Below are positions 1-7,880 of a stretch of 64,000 nucleotides of DNA, in pieces. This stretch comes from Planctomycetota bacterium (lineage in GTDB: Bacteria > Planctomycetota > UBA1135 > GCA-002686595): assembly GCA_020638875.1 (NCBI GenBank), contig JACKHS010000016.1, positions 20,159-84,158 of the forward strand, written 5' to 3'. The notes beneath the pieces are model-generated. The model was not told where the DNA came from. It saw only the letters and a list, made by a program, of their open reading frames with translations, and searched no databases. A program made the position numbers and the translations under genes. The first letter of the stretch is position 1. Each line of letters begins with the position of its first letter.

Positions 1-108
1 GACCACGAGGACGCCGACCGCGCGCGCATGCGCGCCGCCGAGGCGCGCGTGATGGACGCGCTCGGTTACCCGCGCGACGACGCGCCGCACGAGTTCGTCG
101 GCGAGTGA
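1..108 (+). CDS. C-terminal end of a truncated gene, function unknown
   Basis: The window opens inside a reading frame that encodes 35 residues and stops with TGA at 106-108. The visible tail is rich in Asp, Arg and Ala and ends HEFVGE. It is too short to assign to a family. The codon use (G or C at nearly every third position) matches the rest of the window, so it is probably a real gene end. The 170 or so bases before the next promoter hold no other gene. Confidence 0.5.
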   Translation, partial: DHEDADRARMRAAEARVMDALGYPRDDAPHEFVGE

Positions 109-297
109 ACGCGTGACGGCGGGACGCGAAGCCTCGCACCCGTCCTCGTTTCCACTTTTTTCCGCGGCGGCGCGGCGCGCGTGTGCCGCGGCGGGGAAAC
201 ACGCGAACTCACGCGTGATTCGTCGAATGGAACGTGAACTCGCGTCGACGTCGTGCGCGGTGAAGCGCCTTCGACGCGCTGTGTGTGCGGCAGGTGC

Positions 298-325
298 TTG
301 AACGCACCGGTGGTTTTCGTATCCA
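298..325 (+). promoter_or_regulatory. Sigma-70-type promoter for the sigma factor gene
   Basis: TTGAAC (298-303), a 16-base spacer and TATCCA (320-325) form a good housekeeping-type promoter. It lies inside the longest open frame of the sigma gene, which argues that translation starts downstream of it. A GAGGAG sequence follows at about 335-340. This is pattern recognition only. Confidence 0.5.
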
Positions 326-383
326 CGGTGCTCTGAGGAGACTTCGCGCACGACGTTCGACGTCGCGCGACCCCGCGCCGCCC

Positions 384-1214
384 TTGGAGACCAGCGAACA
401 ACCGCCGTCGATCGAGACCCCTCGCGCCGTCGAGGTGGACGTGCCCGTCGCCGACGAGCGCGAGCTCACGCGCGCCGTCCTGTGGGAGGCGTACTTCGCC
501 GAGCGCTGCGACGAGACGCGCAACGCCTTGGTCGAGGCCTACCAGGACCTCGCGCGCGACGTGGCGCGGCGCTTCGCCGTGCGCCTGCCGCGCAGCGTCG
601 ACCGCGGCGACCTCTCCACGGCCGCCAGCTTCGGCCTGATGGCCGCCATCGCCGGCTTCGACCCCGAGCGCGGCGTGCGCTTCGAGTCCTACTGCGAGCT
701 GCGCGTGAAGGGCGCGCTGCTGGACGAGCTGCGCACGCAGGACTGGCTCCCGCGGCCCTGGCGCCAGCGCCTCGAGCTCCAGAAGCGCACCGTCGAGCGC
801 CTGCGCTCCGAGGAGGGCCGCGAGCCCGCCGACGGCGAGGTGGCCGTGGCGATGGGCATGGACCTCGAGCTGTACCAGCAGCTCTTCGGCGTCGGCCTGC
901 CCGGCGCGCCCTCGGGCTCGATGCCGCTGATGGACGGCGGCGACGACGGCATGTTGGTCCTCGAGGTCGTCCCCGACACCTCGTGCGACGTCCCCGGCGA
1001 CAGCCTGACGCGCGAGGAGCTCCTGAGCCTCGTGACCCAGCGCCTGTCCGAGCAGGAGTACCGCATCCTCTACCTGCGCTACTGGGAGGGCCTCGCCATG
1101 CGCGAGATCGGCGAGCTGACCGGCCTGTCCGAGTCCCGCGTCTGCAAGGTCCACGCCCGCCTCCTCGAACGCCTCCAGGACCGCCTCCGCGTCCACGCCG
1201 ACGACCGCGGTTAG
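384..1214 (+). CDS. fliA: FliA/WhiG-type (sigma-28 family) RNA polymerase sigma factor
   Basis: This encodes an alternative sigma factor that directs RNA polymerase to a subset of promoters. In this family these are usually flagellar, chemotaxis or developmental genes. Region 2 is visible around residues 45-130, including FESYCELRVKGALLDELR followed by QDWLPR, the hallmark of FliA region 2.4/3.0. Region 4 is at the C-terminus, with LSEQEYRILYLRYWEG and the helix-turn-helix MREIGELTGLSESRVCKVHA. The open frame reaches up to GTG 285, but a promoter at 298-325 lies inside it. I therefore take TTG 384, which gives 276 aa, close to the family's usual 240-270. The start is uncertain, and GTG 432 is another option. 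No flagellar structural genes or anti-sigma factor are in the window. Two chemoreceptor genes at 35.7 and 37.7 kb share a promoter-like box that could be a target (inference). Confidence 0.85.
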   Translation: METSEQPPSIETPRAVEVDVPVADERELTRAVLWEAYFAERCDETRNALVEAYQDLARDVARRFAVRLPRSVDRGDLSTAASFGLMAAIAGFDPERGVRFESYCELRVKGALLDELRTQDWLPRPWRQRLELQKRTVERLRSEEGREPADGEVAVAMGMDLELYQQLFGVGLPGAPSGSMPLMDGGDDGMLVLEVVPDTSCDVPGDSLTREELLSLVTQRLSEQEYRILYLRYWEGLAMREIGELTGLSESRVCKVHARLLERLQDRLRVHADDRG

Positions 1215-1355
1215 CCTGGGCCGGTGCTGCGCCACGGCGCCACGGTGCCACACCGTCAACGATCGGCCCCTTCCTCGCCGCCGGGCCCTTGCAACGGCCT
1301 CCCCCCGCTCTCCCGCTGCCGCCCCAAACCCGTGGCGCAGCCACTAGGTGGTCCT

Positions 1356-1395
1356 AAAAAGCGCGAGGGCACGGGGCGCGGCCCCATGCCCTCGC
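1356..1395 (-). terminator. Intrinsic terminator on the minus strand
   Basis: Arms GCGAGGGCA (1363-1371) and TGCCCTCGC (1387-1395) enclose a second GGGGC/GCCCC stem. On the minus strand the stem is followed by GC and five U residues (A run at 1356-1360). The U run sits only on the minus-strand side, so this ends a leftward transcript, most plausibly the one starting at the riboswitch near 2084. Confidence 0.75.
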
Positions 1396-1857
1396 ATTCC
1401 CGGCGGCCCGGCTCGAAGCCGAACGCGCGCGCGGTTCCCACTCAGGGCGTCGAACGACTCCCCGCCGCGCGCGACGGAGCCCGCGAAGGGCTCGTCCACC
1501 GAGAGGCGTACCTGAAGGATCTGTCCCCACGGATCCGACGGATACGCATCTCCTCCACTCGCGGCGGGTTCGTCCCCACAAGCCCGCGCGCGAGGCTCAG
1601 CGTCGGCGCGGGCGCGAGCTCAGGGCGCGCGTCACGTACCGACCATTGGCTTTCCCGTGCCGAATGCCCCCGCCCACGCAGCGGCGCGAGCGGGTGGAAG
1701 GGGCGAACGCCGGTCGCGGAGCCGGACGACACCGAGCGCGGGGCGCGGTCCGAGTGCGGACGGGGCGCCGGTCCGAGCGTGGGGTGATCTGTTCCGTGGT
1801 GCATCCGTGTGCTGGCGTTCGCTGAGGAAGCCCCGCGCGGCGGAGCGGGGAGCGCTG

Positions 1858-1889
1858 TCCCGCCCCGGTCCCTGGGGACCGGGGCGGGA
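1858..1889. repeat. Perfect 15-bp inverted repeat with 2-nt loop
   Basis: The arms at 1858-1872 and 1875-1889 are perfectly complementary, beginning TCCCGCCCCGG, with TG between them. There is no T run on either side. It lies inside the putative riboswitch-led transcript, where it would form a very stable hairpin. It could be a protein-binding site, a transcription attenuator or an RNA stabiliser. Confidence 0.7.
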
Positions 1890-1987
1890 GCACACGGGAG
1901 GGAGAAGCGGGCTTCTCCAAGCCATGGCGTCCTCGCACCGAGGTGCTGGGATTCCGACTGTCGCCCCTCGGATGACGTCCAGGCTTG

Positions 1988-2080
1988 GATCGACGACGTT
2001 CGGTAGCTCGGCTGCCCCCGGGGGGCCCGTGGCTTTGCGCCCCGGCCTCGCGGCCGGTTTGCCCTTGTCGTGTCATCGAG
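1988..2080 (-). promoter_or_regulatory. Cyclic-di-GMP-I (GEMM-I) riboswitch
   Basis: Read on the minus strand, this region has the signature blocks of the GEMM-I aptamer in order. GGGCAAACC (2064-2056) is followed by a GGCC/GGCC hairpin, then GGGGCGCAAAGCC (2043-2031), a C-rich/G-rich stem, and GCAGCCGAGCTACCG (2015-2001), the tetraloop-receptor strand. A closing P1 pairs ACGAC with GTCGT (2071-2067 with 1997-1993). GEMM-I aptamers bind cyclic di-GMP and control downstream expression. A promoter lies just upstream. No recognisable protein gene follows before the terminator at 1395-1356, so the regulated product is unknown. Confidence 0.9.
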
Positions 2081-2090
2081 AAGGCGGGGC

Positions 2091-2119
2091 AGAATACTGC
2101 GAAATTGCAAAGGGGCAAA
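2091..2119 (-). promoter_or_regulatory. Promoter driving the c-di-GMP riboswitch transcript
   Basis: On the minus strand TTTGCC (2119-2114), a 17-base spacer and TATTCT (2096-2091) form a good sigma-70-type promoter. The predicted start near 2084 falls at the 5' edge of the riboswitch. Confidence 0.65.
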
Positions 2120-2305
2120 TCGAGGGCGCTCCGATCGGGGTGGAAACGTGTTCCTGGCCCCTCAAGTCCCTTCGCCTGGCGAGTTTGCGCGCGCCCGCCG
2201 CGCGCCGACGCGGCCCCGAAAACGCGAAAAGGCGTTCCTAAGGCCCCGTGTAGGAAATTGCTTCTACGCCCAGCGGCCCAGGCGGGGCGGGCGGACGGCG
2301 CAGGC

Positions 2306-3145
2306 CTACGCCCGCGAGGTCGGGGCCAGGGCCGCGCGGAGGGCCAGCAGCTCGTCGAGCAGGGGCGCGAGGTCCTCGAGCCGCAAGATGTTCGGGCCGT
2401 CGGAGGGCGAGCTGTCGGGGTCCGGGTGCACCTCGAAGAAGAAGCCGTCCACCGCGCCGGTGGCGAGCGCGGCGCGCGCCAGCACCGGCACGAGCTCGCG
2501 GTCGCCGCCGGTGCTCGTGCCGAGCGCGCCCGGGCGCTGCACCGAGTGCGTGGCGTCGAAGACCACCGGCTGGCCCGTCGCGGCGAGGTCGGGGAAGCCG
2601 CCCATGTCCACCACGAGCCGGCCGTAGCCGAAGCTCGTGCCGCGCTCGGTGACGAGCACGTCGCGGTTGCCGCTCTCGACGCACTTCGTGACCGCGTTCT
2701 GCATGTCCCACGGCGCGAGGAACTGGCCCTTCTTGATGTTGACCGCCTTACCGGTGCGCGCGGCGGCGACGAGCAGGTCGGTCTGACGGCACAAGAAGGC
2801 CGGGATCTGCAGGACGTCGACGACCTCGGCCACGGGCGCGCACTGGTCCGGCAGGTGCACGTCGGTGACGACCGGCAGGTCGAGCTCCTCGCGCACGCGC
2901 GCCAGCCAGGCGAGGCCCGCGCCCATGCCCGGCCCGCGCCCGCCGCCGAGGCTCGAGCGGTTGGCCTTGTCGAAGCTCGCCTTGAACACGACCGGCACGC
3001 CGCGCGCGTCGCACACGTCGCGCACCTCGCGCGCGATGTCGAGCGTGAGCGCCTCGCTCTCGAGGACGCAGGGACCGGCGAGGAGGAAGAGGCCGGACGA
3101 GCCGAAGGAGCGGCCGGCGATCTGGACGCAGCGCGCAGCGGTCAT
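2306..3145 (-). CDS. kdsA: 3-deoxy-D-manno-octulosonate 8-phosphate synthase
   Basis: It condenses phosphoenolpyruvate with arabinose 5-phosphate to make KDO 8-phosphate, the precursor of the inner-core sugar of LPS, in the cytoplasm. The 279-residue length is normal for a TIM-barrel KdsA. Motifs in order are GPCVLES near the N-terminus, KASFDKANRSS, TDVHLPDQ, LQIPAFLCRQTDLL, NIKKGQFLAPWDM, TERGTSFGYGRLVVDM and FDATHSVQRPG. The Cys of GPC, the His of DATHS, the Glu of FFEVHPDP and the Asp of SDGPN match the ligand pattern of the metal-dependent KDO8P synthases. E. coli-type enzymes have Asn in place of that Cys. The ATG at 3145 starts four bases after the lipid kinase stop, so the two are co-transcribed. 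KdsB, two steps later in the pathway, is at 50.3 kb. Confidence 0.95.
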   Translation of the reverse strand: MTAARCVQIAGRSFGSSGLFLLAGPCVLESEALTLDIAREVRDVCDARGVPVVFKASFDKANRSSLGGGRGPGMGAGLAWLARVREELDLPVVTDVHLPDQCAPVAEVVDVLQIPAFLCRQTDLLVAAARTGKAVNIKKGQFLAPWDMQNAVTKCVESGNRDVLVTERGTSFGYGRLVVDMGGFPDLAATGQPVVFDATHSVQRPGALGTSTGGDRELVPVLARAALATGAVDGFFFEVHPDPDSSPSDGPNILRLEDLAPLLDELLALRAALAPTSRA

Positions 3146-3149
3146 GGCG

Positions 3150-4052
3150 TCAGGGGACGAGCAGGTGGTAGCGGACGCCGGTGACTTCGAGATCGACGGG
3201 CGTCTCGCCCATCGGGTCACCGTCGATGTGGAAGGGGACCGGCTCGGCCGCGGTGACGCGCACGTGGCGCGCGCGCCGCATCTCGATCGAGCCGCCGGGC
3301 ACGCGCCCGAGCAGGAGGCGCACGCAGTAGCCGACGAGGCCCAGGAGGTCGCCGCGCCGGAAGAGGAACACCTCGAACAGGCCGTCGTCGAGCACGCGGC
3401 CCGGCGAGAGCTTCATCACGCCGCCGTAGTGCACGAGGTTGCTCGCGAGCACCTGGTAGACCGCGCCCTCGACCGCGCGGCCGTCGAGCTCGACCGCCAG
3501 CGGCCGCGGGCGGTAGCGCAGCAGCATGCGCAGCGCGGCGGGCACGTAGTGCCACTTGGCGAGCTTGCCGCCGACGCGCCGCTCGGCGATGTCGCGCACC
3601 ACGACGGCGTCGGGGCCGACGCCGGTGACGAGGAAGGACAGGTGCCCGTTCACGTCGGCGACGTCCATCGCGACGGTGTGCTCGCCGCACAGGACGTCGA
3701 GCGCGCGGTCGACGTCGCGCGGCAGGCCCAGGTCGATGCCGAGCGCGTTGCCGGTGCCCATCGGCAGCACGCCGACGCGCACGCCGTTCGCGCCGCCGGA
3801 GCGCTGGCCGAGGCCCGTGAGCACCTCGCGCAGCGTGCCGTCGCCGCCGACCGAGACGACCAGGTCGCAGCGCGGGTCGAGCGCGCGCGCCGCCGCGGTC
3901 GCGTCGCCCGCAGCGCGCGTGAGCAGCAGCTCGCACGCGACGCCGCGACGCGAGAGGCCCTCGGCCAACTCGCGCCCCAGGCTCTCGCCCTTGCCCCGGC
4001 CGGAGATCGGGTTGACGATCACCAGGGCGCGCTCGTGCGGCGGCGTGCTCAT
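3150..4052 (-). CDS. Diacylglycerol kinase-family lipid kinase
   Basis: This 300-residue protein belongs to the DAGK catalytic family (DgkB/YegS/sphingosine kinase type), which phosphorylates lipid substrates with ATP. The N-terminal nucleotide-binding half shows NPISGRGKGE (about residues 13-22), SVGGDGTLREVL and LPMGTGNALG, the diagnostic loops. The C-terminal half is the beta-rich lipid-binding domain, with ASNLVHYGG, DDGLFEVFLF and FHIDGDP. It is the first gene of a two-gene unit with kdsA. A -10-like TACACT (4067-4062 on the minus strand) lies only 9 bases before the ATG, so the mRNA leader is very short. The substrate cannot be told from sequence. The kdsA pairing suggests an envelope lipid. 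Confidence 0.88.
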   Translation of the reverse strand: MSTPPHERALVIVNPISGRGKGESLGRELAEGLSRRGVACELLLTRAAGDATAAARALDPRCDLVVSVGGDGTLREVLTGLGQRSGGANGVRVGVLPMGTGNALGIDLGLPRDVDRALDVLCGEHTVAMDVADVNGHLSFLVTGVGPDAVVVRDIAERRVGGKLAKWHYVPAALRMLLRYRPRPLAVELDGRAVEGAVYQVLASNLVHYGGVMKLSPGRVLDDGLFEVFLFRRGDLLGLVGYCVRLLLGRVPGGSIEMRRARHVRVTAAEPVPFHIDGDPMGETPVDLEVTGVRYHLLVP

Positions 4053-4061
4053 CGGCGGGGG

Positions 4062-4119
4062 AGTGTAGCAGGCGGGCGCGGCGGTCGCGCTTGACCGCGC
4101 GCGCAGGCTGCGCTGGACT
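4062..4119. promoter_or_regulatory. Divergent promoter pair with near-leaderless starts
   Basis: Plus strand: TTGACC (4091-4096), a 17-base spacer and TGGACT (4114-4119), ending 6 bases before the ATG at 4126. This predicts a leaderless mRNA for the reductase-like gene. Minus strand: TACACT (4067-4062) ends 9 bases before the lipid kinase ATG at 4052, with no clear -35. Both genes lack a Shine-Dalgarno sequence. Confidence 0.55.
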
Positions 4120-4125
4120 CTCGCC

Positions 4126-5025
4126 ATGGCCGGCGAGACGGTGTTGGTGCTGGGCGGCTCGGGCTTCCTCGGCGCGCACGTGGTCGAGCGCCTGGGCGCG
4201 CGCGGCGTGGGGGCGGCGCGCACGCCCGGCCCGGCGACCGCGCGGCACGTCGCCTGGGACGCGCTCGCCGCGCGCGCGACGGAGCGCCTGCTCGACGAGC
4301 TCGCGCCGCGCGCGGTCGTGTGCTGCGCGACGCTCTCGCGCGGCGACGCGTGCGAGCGCGACCCCGAGCGCGCGCACGCGCTCAACGTCGAGCTGCCCGG
4401 GTTGGTGGCCGCGCACTGCGCGCGTTCCGGCGCGCGCCTCGTGCACGTGTCGACCGACCTCGTGTTCGGGGACGCCGAGCCGCCGGCCGCCGGGTTCGCC
4501 GAGGAGCACGCGACCGCGCCGCTGGGCGTCTACGCGCGCACGAAGCTCGCCGGCGAGGAGCGCGTGCTGCGCGCCTGCCCGACCGCGCTCGTCGTGCGCC
4601 TGCCGCTGCTCTTCGGGGACTCGCGCGGTCGCGGCCTCGGCGCGAGCGACGGGCTCGTGGCGGCCCTCGCGGCGGGGCGCGACGCGGCGCTCTTCGTGGA
4701 CGAGTTCCGCACGCCGCTCGACGTGGTCGAGGCCGCCGGCGCGCTCGTCGAGCTCGTCGACGGCGCGGCCCTGGGGCGCCTGCACGTCGCCGGGCCGCAG
4801 CGACTCTCGCGCTACGAGCTGGGCACGCTCGCCCTGGGCGCCGCCGGCTGGGACGCCGCCGCGCGCGGCTGGCCGCGGGCCGTCGAGAGCGCCGAGCTGG
4901 AGCTCGTGCCGCCGCGGCCGCGCGACGCCGCGCTGGACGCCACGCGCGCCCGCGCCCTGCTCGCGGCGCCGCTCTCCACGCCCGCGCGCGCCCTGGCCTT
5001 GCGCCCGCCGTCCTTGACGCCGTGA
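4126..5025 (+). CDS. SDR-family NAD(P)-dependent reductase, RmlD/dTDP-4-dehydrorhamnose reductase-like
   Basis: The 299-residue protein is an extended short-chain dehydrogenase. It has the N-terminal Rossmann motif GGSGFLG (about residues 10-16), STDLVFGD (the catalytic Ser/Thr strand), the active-site Tyr and Lys in YARTKLAGEE, and RLPLLFGDS. This order is that of RmlD and related nucleotide-sugar reductases. The exact substrate is not assignable, since there are no rmlABC neighbours. It starts at ATG 4126 directly after a -10 box, so it is probably translated from a leaderless message. It ends 46 bases before valS and may be co-transcribed with it. Confidence 0.78.
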   Translation: MAGETVLVLGGSGFLGAHVVERLGARGVGAARTPGPATARHVAWDALAARATERLLDELAPRAVVCCATLSRGDACERDPERAHALNVELPGLVAAHCARSGARLVHVSTDLVFGDAEPPAAGFAEEHATAPLGVYARTKLAGEERVLRACPTALVVRLPLLFGDSRGRGLGASDGLVAALAAGRDAALFVDEFRTPLDVVEAAGALVELVDGAALGRLHVAGPQRLSRYELGTLALGAAGWDAAARGWPRAVESAELELVPPRPRDAALDATRARALLAAPLSTPARALALRPPSLTP

Positions 5026-5071
5026 ACGGGGGCCAGTGAACTGTTCCGCTGACTTCGTCCCGGAACGCGCC

Positions 5072-7798
5072 ATGGAACTGCCCACTCGCTATCAGCCCGC
5101 CGACCACGAGGAGCCCGTCTACCGACGCTGGGAGACGAGCGGGGGCTTCCAGCCCAAGCCCGACCCGACCGGCGCGGGACGCACCTTCACGGTGATGATC
5201 CCGCCGCCGAACGTGACCGGCGCGCTGCACATGGGCCACGCGCTCAACGGCACCGTGCAGGACATCGTCGTGCGCTTCAAGCGCATGCAGGGCTACGAGA
5301 CGCTCTGGCTACCGGGCACCGATCACGCGGGCATCGCGACGCAGGCGGTGGTGGAGAAGAAGCTCTACCAGGAGCAGCACAAGACGCGCGAGGAGATGGG
5401 CCGCGAGGCCTTCCTGGGCGAGGTCTGGAAGTGGAAGGAGGAGTACGGCGCGCGCATCCTCGGCCAGTACCGCCGCCTGGGCGCCTCGTGCGACTGGTCG
5501 CGCACGGCCTTCACCATGGACCCCGAGCTGACGCGCGCGGTGCGCGTCGCGTTCGTGCGGCTGTGGAAGAAGGGCCTCGTCTACCGCGGCATGCGCCTCG
5601 TCAACTGGGACTGCGTGCTGCAGACCGCCGTCAGCGACGACGAGATCGAGAACGAGACGCGCAAGGGCAAGCTCTGGCACCTCAAGTACCCGCTGGCCGG
5701 CCGGCCGGGCGAGTTCCTGACCGTCGCCACGACGCGGCCCGAGACGATGCTGGGCGACACCGGCGTCGCCGTGCACCCCGACGACGAGCGCTACAAGCAC
5801 CTCGTGGGCCAGAAGTGCGTGCTGCCGTTCGTCGAGCGCGAGATCCCCATCGTCGCCGACGAGACCGTCGACATGGAGAAGGGCAGCGGCGCGGTGAAGA
5901 TCACCCCCGGCCATGACCCCATCGACTACGAGCGCGGCGCGCGCTTCGGCCTGCCGATGGTGCTGATCCTCGAGAAGGACGGCAAGCTCAACGCCGAGGG
6001 CGGGCCGTTCGCCGGCCTCGCGCGCGAGGAGGCGCGCAAGCAGGTGCTCGCGCGCCTCGAGGAGCTCGGGCTGCTCGAGAAGACCGAGGACATCCAGCAC
6101 ACGGTGCCGCTGTCCGACCGCTCGAAGAGCGTCATCGAGCCGCTCGTCAGCGAGCAGTGGTTCGTGAAGATGGAGCCGCTGGCGCGCCCGGCGATCGCCG
6201 CGGTGAAGAGCGGCAAGCTCGTCTTCCGCCCCGAGCGCTGGAGCAAGGTCTACCTGCAGTGGCTCGAGAACGTGCAGGACTGGTGCATCAGCCGCCAGCT
6301 CTGGTGGGGCCACCGCATCCCGGTCTGGTACGACGAGGACGGCGTGGCCGTCGCGTCGGTGGAGGACCTCGAGCTCGGCGCGCCGCACCCCGAGACCAAG
6401 AAGCCCATCGTCGCGCAGGACGCCGACGTGCTCGACACGTGGGCCTCGTCGTGGCTGTGGCCCTTCGCGACGCTCGGCTGGCCCGAGGCGACCGAGGACC
6501 TGAAGCGCTTCTACCCGACACAGTTCCTCTCGACCGCCAGCGAGATCATCTACCTGTGGGTGGCGCGCATGGTGATGGCGGGCTACGAGTTCTGCGATCA
6601 CCTGCCCGAGGCGGAGCGCTGCCCGTTCTCGGTCTGCAACATCCACGCGACCGTGCTCGACGAGAAGGGCAAGCGCATGTCCAAGTCGGCCGGCAACGGC
6701 GTCGACCCGGTCGAGCGCATCCAGAGCTTCGGCGCGGACGCGGTGCGCTACAGCCTGATCCTGCTCACCAAGGAGGGGCAGGGCACCAAGCTGACCGGCG
6801 AGACCAAGTACCGCAGCGACCTCGCGAAGGACCCCGACGCGCGGCCGGACTGGATCGACCAGGGCTTCCGCTTCGGCAACAAGGTCTGGAACGCCGCGCG
6901 CTTCGTGCTGCTGAACCTCGCCGGCGAGCGCGGCGCGGGCACCTCGGCCGACGCGGCGCGCCTGGAGGACCGCTGGATCCTCTCGCGGCTCCAGGCGACG
7001 ATCGCGAGCATGAGCGAGGCGCTCGACGCCTACCGCTTCAACGACGCGGCGATGGAGGTCTACCGCTTCGTCTGGAACGACTTCTGCGACTGGTACCTCG
7101 AGCTCGCCAAGCCGCGCTTCACCAACCCGGCCGACGAGACCGGGCCGGCGGTGCGCGGCATCCTCGCGCGCGTGCTCGGCGACGTGCTGGCGCTCCTGCA
7201 CCCGTTCACGCCCTACATGACCGAGGTCCTGTGGGAGGCGCTCGGCGACGCGCTGGGCGACGGCGCGCGGGCGATGCTGATGAACAGCGCGTGGCCGGAC
7301 GCCGCGGGCCTCGCGCACGACGCCGCGGCCGAGGCCGACATGGCGTTGATCCAGGAGGTCGTGCGCGCCGTGCGCCAGGTGCGCATGCTGACGCAGCTCG
7401 GCGAGCGCACGCCGATCCGCGCGCAGATCGCGACGACGACCGCTGCGCAGCGCCGCGCGCTCGAGGAGCACGCCGCCGCCGTGCGCGCCATGGCGTGGCT
7501 CGAGAGCTACGAGGTGGGCGAGGGTCTGACGCGGCCGGCGAGCTGCGTCTCGGCCGTGGCCGGCTCGATCCAGGTCTTCGTGCCGCTGGGCGACGAGGTC
7601 GACCTGGGCGCCCTGCGCGACGTGATGCAGAAGCGCAGCGCCAAGCTCGACGGCCAGCTCCAGGGCCTGCTCAAGAAGCTCGAGAACCCGCGCTTCGTCG
7701 AGAGCGCCGACCCCGCGCTCGTGCAGGCCGACCGCGAGCGGCGCACCGAGCTCGAGCTCGAGCTCTCGATGCTGCAGGAGAACCTGGCCGGCATGTGA
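5072..7798 (+). CDS. valS: Valyl-tRNA synthetase
   Basis: This class I aminoacyl-tRNA synthetase charges tRNA-Val. It is 908 residues long, normal for bacterial ValRS. The HIGH motif appears as HMGH in PPNVTGALHMGHAL (about residue 50). The large CP1 editing domain follows (TTRPETMLGDTGVAVHP). The KMSKS loop is MSKSAGNGVDP near residue 535, then comes the anticodon-binding domain. The end is the ValRS coiled coil, with KLENPRFVESADPALV and a Glu/Leu-rich tail. I chose ATG 5072 (MELPTRYQP), which matches the usual N-terminus. The frame stays open to GTG 5036, and no strong ribosome-binding site decides between them. Confidence 0.96.
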   Translation: MELPTRYQPADHEEPVYRRWETSGGFQPKPDPTGAGRTFTVMIPPPNVTGALHMGHALNGTVQDIVVRFKRMQGYETLWLPGTDHAGIATQAVVEKKLYQEQHKTREEMGREAFLGEVWKWKEEYGARILGQYRRLGASCDWSRTAFTMDPELTRAVRVAFVRLWKKGLVYRGMRLVNWDCVLQTAVSDDEIENETRKGKLWHLKYPLAGRPGEFLTVATTRPETMLGDTGVAVHPDDERYKHLVGQKCVLPFVEREIPIVADETVDMEKGSGAVKITPGHDPIDYERGARFGLPMVLILEKDGKLNAEGGPFAGLAREEARKQVLARLEELGLLEKTEDIQHTVPLSDRSKSVIEPLVSEQWFVKMEPLARPAIAAVKSGKLVFRPERWSKVYLQWLENVQDWCISRQLWWGHRIPVWYDEDGVAVASVEDLELGAPHPETKKPIVAQDADVLDTWASSWLWPFATLGWPEATEDLKRFYPTQFLSTASEIIYLWVARMVMAGYEFCDHLPEAERCPFSVCNIHATVLDEKGKRMSKSAGNGVDPVERIQSFGADAVRYSLILLTKEGQGTKLTGETKYRSDLAKDPDARPDWIDQGFRFGNKVWNAARFVLLNLAGERGAGTSADAARLEDRWILSRLQATIASMSEALDAYRFNDAAMEVYRFVWNDFCDWYLELAKPRFTNPADETGPAVRGILARVLGDVLALLHPFTPYMTEVLWEALGDALGDGARAMLMNSAWPDAAGLAHDAAAEADMALIQEVVRAVRQVRMLTQLGERTPIRAQIATTTAAQRRALEEHAAAVRAMAWLESYEVGEGLTRPASCVSAVAGSIQVFVPLGDEVDLGALRDVMQKRSAKLDGQLQGLLKKLENPRFVESADPALVQADRERRTELELELSMLQENLAGM

Positions 7799-7816
7799 CC
7801 CGGCCGGCGCGAAGCG

Positions 7817-7855
7817 CGCGGGGGGCGTCGCCCGGCTCGGGCGACGCCCCCCGCG
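7817..7855. terminator. Strong hairpin between convergent valS and SUMF1 gene
   Basis: Perfect 17-bp arms (7817-7833 and 7839-7855) enclose a 5-base loop in the 82-bp gap between two convergent genes. There is no T run. It is probably a bidirectional transcription end. Confidence 0.6.
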
Positions 7856-7880
7856 TCGTCGTCGCGCTACCCGCGGACGC

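Larger units (their letters stand above)
1356..2084 (-). ncRNA. Putative riboswitch-led transcript with no convincing ORF
   Basis: The minus strand carries a promoter (2091-2119), a c-di-GMP-I riboswitch (1988-2080) and, about 600 bases further on, a hairpin followed by a U run (1356-1395). Together they bound a unit of about 730 nt. The reading frames inside it (for example 1632-1925, with ATG at 1925 behind a GAGGA) give Arg/Pro/Ser-rich low-complexity products. They also run straight through a perfect palindrome, so I do not believe them. The unit may be a regulatory RNA, or it may encode a small protein I cannot recognise. Transcript boundaries are inferred from sequence signals only. Confidence 0.5.

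Noticed and set aside
285..383. N-terminal extension of the sigma factor from GTG 285
   Set aside because: A good promoter (298-325) lies inside it and the extension is Arg-rich and unlike the family. TTG 384 is preferred, though not proven.
1442..2118. Minus-strand ORFs of 97-222 residues after the c-di-GMP riboswitch
   Set aside because: Arg/Pro/Ser-rich composition, no codon bias, and they run through the aptamer or the perfect palindrome. I treat the region as non-coding, with moderate confidence.
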